A stretch of 64,000 nucleotides of DNA from Adiantum capillus-veneris. Taxonomy: Eukaryota; Streptophyta; Polypodiopsida; Polypodiales; Pteridaceae. The translations under genes were made by a program, and so were the position numbers. Shown here one piece after another: positions 21,400-33,859 of this stretch (the stretch's first letter is position 1; each line of letters begins with the position of its first letter). The notes beneath the pieces were generated by a model, which was given only the letters and a program-made list of their open reading frames with translations, was not told the DNA's origin and did no database searches. The stretch is from assembly GCA_014529385.2 (NCBI GenBank), contig CM043948.1, forward strand, positions 26,663,768 to 26,727,767, in the 5' to 3' direction.

Positions 21400-22710
21400 T
21401 GGATTTTGAAAAGAATTAAAAAACTCCATCTTCCACCTCTGAAGCGGGAAGCAATAGGGGGAATTCAAGCAAATTAGCGGAGAATGAGTACGGGCCACCC
21501 CGGTCCTCGTAGTATGAACTCATGGAGATGCAATGTCAACAGAGGGTTGACAAGTGTGCAAAGCAGATGCTTCAATTTGCCAAGGATCCGCAATATGCAA
21601 AATTTTAACCCAACACTTGATGGATGAAGTGCATACTTAGTGGCATAAAGCCGTTGAGACACCAATCAAATAGGCAATTAAGAAACCTCCTACTCCGTGG
21701 ATGTTCATTGAAGAAGAACTCCATGATGCTATCGAGACCGGAATCAATCAACTTCTAGACATGAAGAAGCCATGAAAGAATCAATTGAAGAAGCACAACA
21801 AGGGGACTGACTACCCTGGTTACTTGGGCTGTCAATCTTCTTTTGCAACTGCATGAAAATAGAAGAAGCGTGTGTGCTTCAAAGGACTATCTAGTTCTTC
21901 TTCCTCTTCTTCTGAAAGTTCTTCTAGCTCTTCCTCTTCCAACTCAAGCAAGGAGGAATATACAAAGAGGGTGGTGCAACTGTGAAGTTGCAAACTTTCA
22001 ATGGTTTTGGAGACAAGACGAAGGCTCTTACCTTCCTCGAACAGTTGATACTGCATATGCAGGGGGGATTAGGTTCAAAAAGCTACTAGTTTCTTTTTAA
22101 AAAATGCACCTTCATGGTGGATAACTTTGATAATGCAAGGATAGACACCCGCCACATGGGTTTACTTTGCATCTACATGGCTCTCAAATGAGTTTGAAGT
22201 TGACATTATGACAGATTGTGATTAGTTGCAAAAACTTAGAGGAGTACAACTAAAAGTTTTACAAAGCGCTACTTTCAGTAACATCCTATAAATTTGTGCC
22301 ATTGACATAACAGATAGAAAAGTACTGTTGTGGGCTGTCTAAAGGGCTCAAAAATTACTATACAAAGAATAGAGTGGGCACCCCTACTCAACTAATGGAT
22401 GTTGCCAAAACTGAAAGGACAAGACAATCGATTCTAAAGCAACATGAAAGGGGGTCATTCAAAAAAAAATTCAGCAAAGAAGTCCTTCGCAAAAGCGACT
22501 CCTATGGCCAGTTTAGTGCTAGATATGGTGGGGGATAGGCCAAACTCTAATGCCAGTGAGCTATGTAGAGCATGGGGTAAAACGAGACAAACTTTTAAGC
22601 ACTTCAAACAATTGAATAGAAAGAGATGCACAACACATGACATACAGAGTGGCAGAGTTCCACCCCTAAGGAGCACAAGCCCCAAATCCTGGTGCCCCTT
22701 TCGATAATTC
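21400..22710 (+). pseudogene. Decayed gag of element B
   Basis: Follows the PBS. Fragments read MDFEKN, then after about 21960 KLQTFNGFGDKTKALTFLEQ, a capsid-start motif of chromovirus-type gags. The later frame 22444-22707 is Lys-rich. No zinc knuckle is intact. Many stops and shifts. Confidence 0.55.
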
Positions 22711-22920
22711 TTTATATTGCTTCACCAAAGTACAACGTTGTGGATGGATTTTCTCTACTCTTGCTTCCGCAAAGATGTCAGAGAAGAGATCCCACCCTCG
22801 TATATAAAATCTCTAGGCCCCAAAAGCAGTTTACATGAAAAGCATACAAACTAAAAGCTCATGGTCTAAAATCATCTGGCTAAAAAGCTTGATGGACCAA
22901 AAGCTAGATTTTTGTACAAC

Positions 22921-23297
22921 TGCCATGTCAGCATCATGTAACACAAAACATAGATTGCCATATTGCTGCCATGTGGAACTCTCCACATAATTTCGGGGGC
23001 ATTCTGCACAACCTACCATGTCAGTAATTTGTGCCATTTTTTTTGAGTGTGTGTGTGTGTGTGTGTGCAAGTCGTGCTTTATTTAATTATTGGCCCTATG
23101 CACTTGGGCCCCATTGGACATGGTCCCATAAGTTGATCAAAACTTCTTTTAATACTTTACCTAACTCTGCGAGGATCTGTAAGTTGGTGAGAACTACTTC
23201 TTATATTGCTTCTAGGTTTTAGGGTTTAGGCATCTCGGCCAAGATCTGTTGGTTGGCTCAATTCTTCACTGGCTTGACACGTTAGCAGTTTGTGACA
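22921..23297. repeat. Direct repeat (LTR-like), left copy
   Basis: 377 bp, TGCCATGTCA...TTTGTGACA. Contains a (TG)n run at 23046-23068 lacking in the right copy. Confidence 0.6.
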
Positions 23298-24219
23298 TCT
23301 GTCCTTGAAAGAAGAGTAATCGTCCCTGATTACAATAGATTTGCAAAACAACTCAATTTGGCTCAGAAATTTTTGAGGGACATTCCAAAGGTCATTCTGT
23401 TTTCTCATTCCACATCGGAGCTCTTGATATTCCGACATAGCAAAATTAGCCAGCACATTCTAGATCGCATTGATCTGTAACGCGTGTCTCAATGCACTAA
23501 AATTACATACCCAGGAAATCACAATGCAACATATGTAAGTTACAAGACACAATGAAAAACACTGCTAAGAACTCCTCCGAGACACATGATCTGCAGCATG
23601 AAGCTACTCAGCAAGACTACCTCATCACTTCCCCTACAAATAACCTAAAAAGGTATGGGCCATGGACTTAGAGGATTGATACAACCAAATGCTCCTCAGA
23701 CTGCAGCTTGTGTTGCTTAAGGGCTTCAAGCATACAAATAAACACTCCACAAACATCCCGTCCATATTGTTCAAAGGTTTTCTAGCGTACAATGAAATGC
23801 TCCCCGAACATCATGTCTGTGCCATTCAAAGGTTTTCAAGCATTAAATGAAACGCTCTCTAGACAACTTGTCTACGTCATTCCGAGGTCCATACATTATC
23901 AAATAGTATTGCTCAAGACTCCACCCAAGAGTAAATCACCACTCATTGAAACTAGAGTCAAACAATTCAAACCAGCACTAAGACAGGTTTAAAACAATTA
24001 CCATCCATTTCAAACAAATTTCCAACAGGATCTCCAAACAATTTCTCAAACAAATGCCGAAAATTACTAGATCAAATGGAAAAGGCATTCTCAGTGTCAA
24101 ATGAGCTCGAAAAGGTGAATGGCTTTCCATCCTAAGATGTGTAGCAAAAGTTGGTGTTAGGTTTCTTCCAAAAGTTTGTAGCTGATCATAGCATGGCTGC
24201 AACTAGTGTTTCATAGAAG

Positions 24220-24584
24220 TGCCACGCCAGCATCTTGCAATGCAAAACGCGAAACTGCTGTACTGTTGTCACGTTGCATTGTCAGTACGATTTCAGGGGC
24301 AGTCCGTATAGCTTGCCATGTTAGCAATTTGTGCCATAATCTCTCTTTGTGTGTAGGTCCTGCATTATTTAATTATTGCCCCTAGGCAGTTGAGCCGCAT
24401 CGGATGGGGTCCCATAAGTTGCTCAAAACTTATTTTAATACTTTGCCCTCTCAGCGCGTATATGTAAGTTGGTGAGAACTTCTACTTCTTATACTACTTC
24501 TAGGTTTTAAGATTTAGGCCCCTCAGCCAAGATCTGCAGGTTGGCTTAGTTCTTTAGTAGCTTTGACATGTCACAATTTGTAAC
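24220..24584. repeat. Direct repeat (LTR-like), right copy
   Basis: About 365 bp, TGCCACGCC...TTTGTAAC, diverged from the left copy at many positions. Confidence 0.6.
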
Positions 24585-24689
24585 GTAAAGAAAAGTCAGA
24601 ATTCTTGCCATACTTTAGAGACCGTTTCTCTGATTCGTTACCGTGTCAATTGCCTCTAGAGAGGCCCGAGGATCATGCGATAGATTTGG

Positions 24690-25250
24690 TGTCAGGTTGT
24701 AGCCCACCAAATAGACCTCCCTAAAAGGTTATTGTAGCCCAGCAGAAAGAGATTATGAGCCAAGTAGAGGAGCTGGAAGAAAAAAGGTTGATTCAACCTA
24801 GTTCTTCACCCTTTTGCTCTCCAATGGTCGTAGTGCAAAAGAAAGATGGCTCTTGGCACATGTGTATTGAATAAGAATACTATCAAGAACAAATTTCCAA
24901 TTCCAAGCATTAATGATATTCTTGATCGCCTAGAGGGTGCGGCAATTTTTGAAGTTATGCAGCCACACGTTGCTCTCATCAACACCAAAAAAGTGAATTC
25001 TTCTTATAAGAGATCCACTTTCTAGGGCCCATAGTGTCAAATAATGGTGTCCGGATGGATCTTGCTAAGGTTGAAGCAATCAAGACATGGCCTTTGAAGA
25101 TTGTGCATGATGTGTGTAGCTTCTTGGGGTTTTTTTCCTATTATAGAAGGTTTATTCATAATTGTGCCAAAATTGTTTCACCCCTACATGCTTTACAAAA
25201 GAAAGAGGTCACTTTTCAAATGGACAGTTTTACCAGATTTTAGGAAGTCA
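24690..25250 (+). pseudogene. Reverse transcriptase remnant of a chromovirus, catalytic part deleted
   Basis: First part: LIQPSSSPFCSPMVVVQKKDGSW and FPIPSINDILDRLEGA, the RT fingers. Then after about 24980 the text jumps to SNNGVRMDLAKVEAIKTWP and FLGFFSYYRRFIHN, the RT thumb. The intervening palm with the x-D-D box is absent, an internal deletion. Frames shift in between. Confidence 0.85.
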
Positions 25251-25640
25251 TTTGTGTTCTAGTGTGATGCCAGTAGCATTAGTGTAGTTTTAATGCAGGA
25301 TGGTTGGGTAGTAGCCTATGAAACCAGAATCTTGCAAGGGTCACAAAAGGCTATGCAAGTCTATGAGAAAGAGCTACTCGCTGTCATTTATGCACTTTCA
25401 AGTTGGAAACACAACCTACTAGGTGTTGATTTTGTTGTTCAAACAAATCATGTGACCTTGTGATACTTCTTGACATAGTCAAAGTTATTTGAAAAGCATA
25501 TGTGATGGGCAACCATTTTGACTATGTTCCACTTTCAAATTGTGCATGTGCAAGAGAAAAGAATGTTGTGGCTGATGCATTGTCAAGAAAACCACAAATT
25601 TCAGATGTGTCAATTTCTTATCATCACGAGATTGATGTTA
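25251..25640 (+). pseudogene. RNase H remnant of the chromovirus
   Basis: CDASSISVVLMQDG (first Asp), YEKELLAVIYALSSWKHNLLG (Glu), then NHVTL, with stop codons. The end reads MWLMHCQEN where intact relatives have VADALSRKP-type text in another frame (ADALSRKPQ is present in frame shift near 25575). Confidence 0.8.
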
Positions 25641-26720
25641 TGAAAGAACAGTAGGCTTATGAAGAAGATTTTGCAAGGATCTTTAAACAGTTGCTAGATG
25701 CACAATGCCATGAACACTATTTTCTCAGGGATTGTTTTATGATGATGCATGGCAGACTATGTGTCACTAGGCCATTCTGACATAAGGTTATGGTAGAAAG
25801 TCATGTCCCACCATATATAGATGCAACAATGAAAGCAGTTGGGACATTTAGTTGTTGGCCTACTTTGAGGAGATATGTGGACGCCTTCATGCGAGCGTGC
25901 GTAATTTTCCAAAAGGTCAAGTTTGATAAGCAAAAAGCACCATGGTGGTTACAAACACTATCCATTCTAGATAAGCCGTGGGAAAGTATTGCTATGGATT
26001 TTATCTTTGATCTTCCAAGAATGACGCAGAAAGGGAACGATGGTATATGGATCATTATTTGCAGGTTAAGCAAATAGGCCCATATTATTCCTATCAAGAA
26101 GAAGATGAAATTTGATCATATGGCATGATTGTTCAAAGAACCATGGCATGCCAGACTCAATTGTCAATGATGGTGATCCTCGCATGACAAGTTTGTGTTG
26201 GAGAGGCTTTCTTGAAAACATGGGCACAACACTTAAGTCTTCATCCTCATTTTATCCTTAAACTATGGACAGTCAGAAGAGGCCAATTCTACTGTCTTAG
26301 ACCCACTTAAATGCTATGTGGGAATGGTAATTACCTTTGCTTGAGTATTCATACAACAATACAATGCATTCGTCAACATGCAAGGCACCCTTTGAAATTG
26401 TTGATGGTGGAAAAAGGGTTCCTTCCATTTTGCATGCAAAAGATAAGATTCTTGAAGCAAATTGATATGTAGAAAATAAAATTAAGCTTGCCTTGGAGAA
26501 GACTCATGCAAAGCAGAAAAGGACCGTTGATCGTCACCGACGTGAACTTTTTTTTTGACCTGGTGATTGGGTTCTATTTCCATTTGAAAAGGCAAGATTA
26601 AAGAAGATGAAGGGCAAGGAAAGGTTGTTTCCCAAGCTCAATATGCGCTATTATGAGCCTTTCAAGTAATTGACAAGATTAGTGATATAGTATATAGACT
26701 GAAGTTGATAGACACTTAAA
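25641..26720 (+). pseudogene. Integrase remnant of the chromovirus
   Basis: Open part 25790-26077: SHVPPYIDATMKAVGTFSCWP (zinc-binding region, changed), CVIFQKVKFD, then WESIAMDFIFDLP, the first catalytic Asp. Later pieces read SIVNDGDPRMTSLCW (second Asp), YNNTMHSSTCKAPFEI, and AKQKRTVDRHRRELFF, separated by stops. The last catalytic Glu block is degraded (MDSQKRP). Confidence 0.8.
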
Positions 26721-26736
26721 AAATTTATAACCTTTT

Positions 26737-27222
26737 GTGGGAGATGTGCTGGAAGATTTGCTAGATGAAGATCAACCTGAAGTTGGCGAACTTGATGAGA
26801 TCTTGATACTTCATCAGATTTTGGCACATAAAGAAAGAAAAGTTAAGGAAAAAGTTGCAAGACATTATTTGGTGAAGTTCAAGAAGTATCCACCTATGGA
26901 TGCAAAGTGGATGGAAGAGTGTGAGTTGGTAGAGTCATCAAATATATCGCAACTCTACCTTGAAGCCTTCGGTTTACAACCCATGTATTCCACAACTCAG
27001 ATCACTTCAGTAAACCAAAGGTCAAAGATTATGACTCATGATCAAAAGGGGTGTGATCTTGGAGCTAGCACTTCTCATGTACATATGGCTGAGTGCAATA
27101 GAAGTGTACAGTGCTTAACGAATGTAAAAGGTACAATTCTCACTTCTATGATAGATAGAAATGACGAAAGTTTAAAGGTTTCATTAAGTCATTTGTATTC
27201 ATGTGTAATAGTCTTCTTGTAG
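26737..27222 (+). pseudogene. Chromodomain tail of the chromovirus integrase
   Basis: 161 open codons. Residues about 20-70 form a chromodomain: EILILHQILAHKERK, then HYLVKFKKYPPMDAKWMEE, close to the pattern LVKWKGY..EDATWE. Such tails direct integration to modified chromatin (family knowledge). Residues 80-161 are not recognised. The frame ends about 100 bp before a purine tract and LTR. Confidence 0.82.
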
Positions 27223-27309
27223 ATACATGCGATGATAAAAGGGTGCTAATCACAGTAAATCATCTATGGCATGTATAGGATGGATGTAATCAAGGACGTT
27301 TGTGATTTC

Positions 27310-27321
27310 AAGAGGGGGGTA
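27310..27321 (+). other. Polypurine tract before a plus-strand 3' LTR
   Basis: AAGAGGGGGGTA directly before TGTCACAAGACTG, in line with the chromovirus frame upstream. Confidence 0.75.
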
Positions 27322-28680
27322 TGTCACAAGACTGTGACAAACACTAACTTTATTTGTTGGTTTCCCTCGCTTGATTTTTATTCAATTTTGGGACTCCCTT
27401 TTAAAAATCACAAATGCCCGGACATTCCATGGCTAGTGTGTAGTGGATGTTGGCTGAGAGTTTCACCTACAAGAGTCAATACCAACAGCCACAAGATGGT
27501 TGGGCCAATCGGCACTAAGATTTGACTAGTAGAGAAGTGGCTAGGCTCAGTTAAAGTCTTTTAGGCCCCTTGGCAGGACTTTATAAGTTGGTGGGTACCA
27601 GGAAATTAAACCAAATAGGAAAACTTGACACATGCCAATAGAAGAGAAACTTGCAAGCCAACACACCATCTAGAAGCTCCAATCCCAAGAGGGACCACCC
27701 AAATATGAGAGGGTAGGTTGAATTTCAGTTTTGTGAGTGCATTTTCAAGTTTGAAGGTTTACTGAAAATCTTGCCTTCCTCCCTTGTCTCATGTAGTGAA
27801 ATGATTTTCTCTCGTGCATCTCTCTCTCTCCCCTTTGCACATATGGTAATGCCCCACTATTTGGGCTTCTCAGATGACCATGTACAATTTCGTGGATTTT
27901 ATGCACATTTGCAAAGATAAGAGCCTTTTGAACAGGATCCGGATTTTATGCACATTTGCAAAGATAAGAGCCTTTTGAACAGGATCCGGATTACCTAATT
28001 GCTAATCCCCCATAGGTATGCACAGTTCCATCACTAGAAATTCTAAAAACAAAAGTGTTTTCTCGCGTGAAAACTAGTCCAAATCAAAGGGTAACTAACC
28101 CATTGTGTGTGGGAGCTCATGAGACAAGCGTATGCGTGTTTTCTCCGCTCAAAATGATCCAAAACAGAGAATTACAGCCTACTGTGTTTATTTGTAGGTT
28201 TAGGGTTTACAAACCTCGGGGAAGCCTTGGGGTGCTTATAGCGGGCTTTGGGCACATGACAGTGACTAAAACAAAAAAAAATACAGCATGCTAGAATTGA
28301 CCTTTAGCTCACCAGAAAGCTTGTTAAATGCAAGGGAATCTCTCCTAGACGTGTACTTTTGATCTATAGGGGTTTTGGCGTTGTCATGCTGCAAAAATTG
28401 GTCAAAAACCTGCAATTTCAGCCCTTGACAGGTTTGGACAGCTTGATGAGAGTTTGGTTTAAGTGTGCAGGTTGTTAATTTGCAGTTGAATAAAGAAATA
28501 CCAAAAGGGGCGCCAGTTTGTGGGGCCTACAAGCTGTCATTGTCTACTTCGGAGTAGTCTAGCTACCAAGTGGTGGATTGTTTTGAAGTGGTGAATTGTA
28601 GTTACAGGTTCAATTGTGAAGTTTCTTTGTGTCACATAGTGCAAGGAAATTTTGATGACATAGTTACGCGTGAAATTACC
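27322..28680 (+). repeat. Putative 3' LTR of the chromovirus
   Basis: Begins TGTCAC after the purine tract. Right end not fixed; about 28680 is a guess. It contains AATAAAGAAATACC, GGGGCGCCAGTTTG near 28485-28525, similar in type to the end of LTR B, and a 47-bp tandem duplication. It differs from LTR B in its start, so the two LTRs may belong to different copies. Confidence 0.5.
27894..27987. repeat. 47-bp tandem duplication
   Basis: Two identical units starting GGATTTTATGCACATTTGCA, ending GAACAGGATCC. Confidence 0.93.
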
Positions 28681-29103
28681 ACCCTTTAGTAAGGCTACAA
28701 GCCGATTTCACATCCACGTTGCCGGGGACATCTTGGTTCTCAAATAGTATATGACGCTCACCTATATTATGTTATGCTTACACTCTAGACACAATGAAGG
28801 TTGCATTTCACTCAATCTAATGATGAATCCTGGGGCAGGTCATAGAATTGAAGGCAATGACTCAAGGTTTGGGCTAGACTAGTTGTTGACCTAGTCCAAG
28901 CTATCGTGTTACAAGTGCATCAAGGGTTTCCATATTTGTGGCTGGAAAATTCTCTCTTGCATAAAACATTCGGGTTGCAAATAGAGATAGGGCTAGAGGT
29001 ATCTCTTTAGTTTGTAGGAGCCTCATCTCAAAACAATCTGCCCAGCCCAAAGCGTAAGCCAGTTCTATGCCTCGTACGCTCGTGCACATTTTCATTGTGA
29101 TTT
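28681..29103. other. Stretch with no recognised feature
   Basis: Short shadow frames only; no repeat or motif seen. Confidence 0.5.
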
Positions 29104-29814
29104 GTGAACCAAGGAGCACTTTCTGAGGGGACTCAAAGCTTATATGATTGTTCTTCTCAAAATGATCCGGTTGAGAACTGCAACAATCAGTTATGGAAGC
29201 AACACCTCCTGATCATCTGGATTCAGACTCCAGAGGAGTATGAGAATGTACAAGAGGTGCAAGAGGAAGTGGAAGAAGAGCATGAGGATGAGGAGCAGGA
29301 ACAAGATCTGTGTGGTAATGATGATAGCCAAGCAAGGTAGTAGGAGGCACTACCTAACTAGTTGATGTGGAAAAATCTTGGCCAAATGAAGTAAACTCCA
29401 TGATGGAGCATCTGCCTCCGTATTCTAGAGATCCAATTTATGCAATGTAAAGGAAGATCAAGCCAGTGAACATAGTCATTAGACAGAGGAAGGTGATGAT
29501 CGAAAGAGAGTTGAATCTACCGAATCCGAGCTGACAAGGAATAGAAGTCAAAAGAGTTTAAGCAAGGGAAGTATTTCGCTTGTGGGGAACATGGACATAT
29601 GTTTTACCTTGATTATCTAAGAGCAATTTGGAAAAATGAGGAAGGAGAGGGGTGCCACTTGGCTTCCCTTGATTGGACAGAGACATTGGGAAAAGCATTG
29701 GTCTACGCAAAAAGTGTAAGGAGAGGGGCTTCACTTGATTGGACAGAGAAACTGGGAAAAGAGTTGGTCTATGCAAAAAAAGGGAAAAATGTTGGCTTAA
29801 AAAAACAAGGTTAA
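29104..29814 (+). pseudogene. Gag-like remnant with half a zinc knuckle
   Basis: Frame 29104-29340 ends in an acidic run (EEVEEEHEDEEQEQD). Near 29575-29615 the text reads FACGEHGHM, like the middle of a CCHC knuckle with the last Cys lost. Then SLDWTE-LGK-LVYAK occurs twice (about 29660-29795), an in-frame near-repeat. Likely the end of a gypsy gag, but the evidence is thin. Confidence 0.4.
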
Positions 29815-29893
29815 AAAATCACATGAAATGAGCGGCCGAAATTTGAGCGCATGAAAGCAACAAAGCATATCATGAATCTCCTCCCCATTGACT

Positions 29894-30033
<140 letters not shown>

Positions 30034-30310
30034 AGATTGAAGAAGGTGCATGCACAGGCGCTCAAGTGCAAAGGAAATGACTCGTTACTTGAAGCTTTGT
30101 GTTGTAGATTTTTAAGCTCTACAATGTAGGCTTTCAAGCTCTACCCTAGCTATGTGCTCTTTGCTACCTGCAACTCATGTAGCTCTAATGTATTGCTTTA
30201 ATTTCCTCTATGTGTATTTACCTTGATTGTTTTGCTCTAGCCATCTCTTGCAACAACGGAGAGAGATGCAAAGAGTAATTTTTGTCCACGGGCAAGTCCA
30301 GGAAGGGGCA

Positions 30311-30510
30311 AGGAAGCTCTGCACTGTTTTCAACATACACGATTTTTGTCAATGAGCATGTTGTCCAAGAAGGAGCGCGGAATCTCTGCAGTCCATACAC
30401 AATGACCTACATGGGCAGGTGGAAGAAGGGTCCGGGAAGCTCTGCACTGTTTTCAACAGATGCGAAGCGAGGGCCTCTCTCCAGACACAATGACCTACAC
30501 ACACTACAGA
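30311..30510 (+). pseudogene. PPR-like fragment, copy 1
   Basis: At 30436 the text reads EALHCFQQMRSEGLSPDTMTY, the classical core of a pentatricopeptide repeat (helix A/B boundary and the P-D-x-x-T-Y end). A second, diverged EALHCFQ starts 123 bp upstream (30313), and SPYTMTY is present between in another frame. PPR proteins bind organellar RNA. Only about one and a half repeats remain, interrupted by stops and followed by a TG/AG tract. Copy 2 at 31394-31593 is the same. Confidence 0.65.
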
Positions 30511-30514
30511 CCGA

Positions 30515-30687
<173 letters not shown>

Positions 30688-30976
30688 TAGCACATCGTGC
30701 CGGGTAGCCAGTCTCCAGCCATGAGAAGATGCTGAGGAATCTTCCATGGTTGCCTGCCAATCTTGAGCACAACTGCTCCGGCCAACCCTCGAGGAGTCGG
30801 TTTTTCTAAAAATGCCTGCTCTGATTGGATGGGAAGGTGCCGTTGGCTATGGCTGGAATAGGTGGGGAGTGGACTACATCGGCCAGCCAGCCAGTTGGCG
30901 GCCAAAAAGTGAGCTGCACACGTAGGTTAACGCCCCTGCTAGATGCCTTTCAGCTGGTCGGTCGTCCTAGATGTGC

Positions 30977-31116
<140 letters not shown>

Positions 31117-31393
31117 AGATTGAAGAAGGTGCATGCACAGGCGCTCAAGTGCAAAGGAAATGACTCGTTACTTGAAGCTTTGTGTTGTAGATTTTTAAGC
31201 TCTACAATGTAGGCTTTCAAGCTCTACCCTAGCTATGTGCTCTTTGCTACCTGCAACTCATGTAGCTCTAATGTATTGCTTTAATTTCCTCTATGTGTAT
31301 TTACCTTGATTGTTTTGCTCTAGCCATCTCTTGCAACAACGGAGAGAGATGCAAAGAGTAATTTTTGTCCACGGGCAAGTCCAGGAAGGGGCA

Positions 31394-31593
31394 AGGAAGC
31401 TCTGCACTGTTTTCAACATACACGATTTTTGTCAATGAGCATGTTGTCCAAGAAGGAGCGCGGAATCTCTGCAGTCCATACACAATGACCTACATGGGCA
31501 GGTGGAAGAAGGGTCCGGGAAGCTCTGCACTGTTTTCAACAGATGCGAAGCGAGGGCCTCTCTCCAGACACAATGACCTACACACACTACAGA
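31394..31593 (+). pseudogene. PPR-like fragment, copy 2
   Basis: Identical in kind to 30311-30510, carried by the tandem duplication. Confidence 0.62.
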
Positions 31594-31597
31594 CCGA

Positions 31598-31766
<169 letters not shown>

Positions 31767-32055
31767 TAGCACATCGTGCCGGGTAGCCAGTCTCCAGCCA
31801 TGAGAAGATGCTGAGGAATCTTCCATGGTTGCCTGCCAATCTTGAGCACAACTGCTCCGGCCAACCCTCGAGGAGTCGGTTTTTCTAAAAATGCCTGCTC
31901 TGATTGGATGGGAAGGTGCCGTTGGCTATGGCTGGAATAGGTGGGGAGTGGACTACATCGGCCAGCCAGCCAGTTGGCGGCCAAAAAGTGAGCTGCACAC
32001 GTAGGTTAACGCCCCTGCTAGATGCCTTTCAGCTGGTCGGTCGTCCTAGATGTGC

Positions 32056-32186
<131 letters not shown>

Positions 32187-32189
32187 CCT

Positions 32190-32569
<380 letters not shown>

Positions 32570-32632
<63 letters not shown>
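32570..32632. repeat. (TG)n(AG)n compound microsatellite
   Basis: TG run (32570-32600) then AG run, followed by GGGAGGGAGAGG. Confidence 0.95.
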
Positions 32633-32639
32633 AGAGGTG

Positions 32640-33840
32640 TACTAATTGCAAGGTATCTCAATTTTTTAAGCTTGTAAATAGGAAGACTCTATCTTTGTTC
32701 CTATATAAATATCATGATGAGTGGCTAATCTTTGTGCATATTAATTCGTGCTCCAGTATCTGTTTGGTTAAAGAGAAAAAATATACATAAATATAAAAGT
32801 TGAAAGGAAAGATCTTAGTTGTAAGTTTCTTGCAAACAAAAGAGTCATAGGAAATTTGACATTGATCATAACATTGGCCTTAAGTGTCATCATCGCATTA
32901 TTGTGAGACCCCAATACCCACAAGGGAAACCAGTTCCTTGCCGTTTCTGTTGGTGGAAGTTATGGAACAGAAGCCCTACCTCGAATTTTACTATGCTGCA
33001 TATCCACAATTCACACCTGTAACTGTTTACTCTTCAAAAAGTGCTTAAGGCCCGCTTACTGTCCAAAATGGTGTACATTGATTTAGCCTACTCTAATACC
33101 AATAACATTAGATGTATTGCAGGTAATGGTAGGCATGATCTAGCAAAAGTGAATGTGACAATCGACATGTTGGCAAAAGTTGCAAAAGGGATGGCGATGG
33201 TAGAACACATACTAGTGGGAAGGTGGTGGAACAATGTAAGGAAGGTCTAGCAACCGATCCATCCAAGATTGTGCTTTGATGCAGAGCACCAATATCAAAG
33301 GTACACTTTTATTTTGTATTTTGATTTCCTTATGTGATCTCAAAAGTACTTAGATTACGTCATGTACACATTAAAGGAATGAGTTTACATCATTTTTATT
33401 GAAAAGATTGTAGATGAAGGTGACAAGGACCCAATAATTTTTGTTATGCTCAACAAAGGAACACATAAATAATACACCATGACATGGCAACATGGAATGA
33501 TACATGTCTTTATAAAACATCGACAATGAGTTCTTCCTTCTACAACTCTAGTATTTTTGCAATTAAAAAGTCGCTCCAACACTGGAGGAGAAGCATGAGT
33601 CCCCCTTCAACACTGGAGGAGATAAAAGTGGTGGGGGAAGGGCACATTCCCTACGGTATTATTATAAATGTGGAGAATGGTGCCAACTCCACACCATATA
33701 TACTTATGGTTTTTTCTTTTTTTTTGGGCACAAACATTGCAATGCACAAAATGCATCTCTCTCCATCTTTGAATACTAGAATGTGCAAAATTTTTCCCCC
33801 ATACATCTTTTTATGCAAAATCTCATTTGTGATGTGAGGT
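32640..33840. other. Region without clear gene
   Basis: Short frames only, for example 33041-33250 (69 codons, unrecognised). By position it could be the gag/protease part of the gypsy remnant that follows, but no motif supports that. Confidence 0.4.
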
Positions 33841-33859
33841 CATAGAGTTTTGGGGGAAA

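Larger units (their letters stand above)
22921..24584. mobile_element. Short LTR-bounded insertion (TRIM-like) inside the chromovirus
   Basis: Two diverged direct repeats, 22921-23297 and 24220-24584, share blocks such as TTTAATTATTG, CCCATAAGTTG, TTTTAATACTTT, GTAAGTTGGTGAGAACT. Each begins TGCCA. The 0.9 kb between them has no recognisable protein. No clear target duplication, PBS or purine tract is seen, so it may be an old TRIM, or a pair left by tandem duplication. It separates the gag of element B from its RT. Confidence 0.55.

Noticed and set aside
20822-28680. Treating 20822-21333 and 27322-28680 as the two LTRs of one element
   Set aside because: They differ in starts and lengths, sharing only a short block near the end. 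They are listed separately.
33484-33837. A 117-codon plus-strand frame
   Set aside because: No recognisable motif, low-complexity end, and no relative elsewhere in the window.
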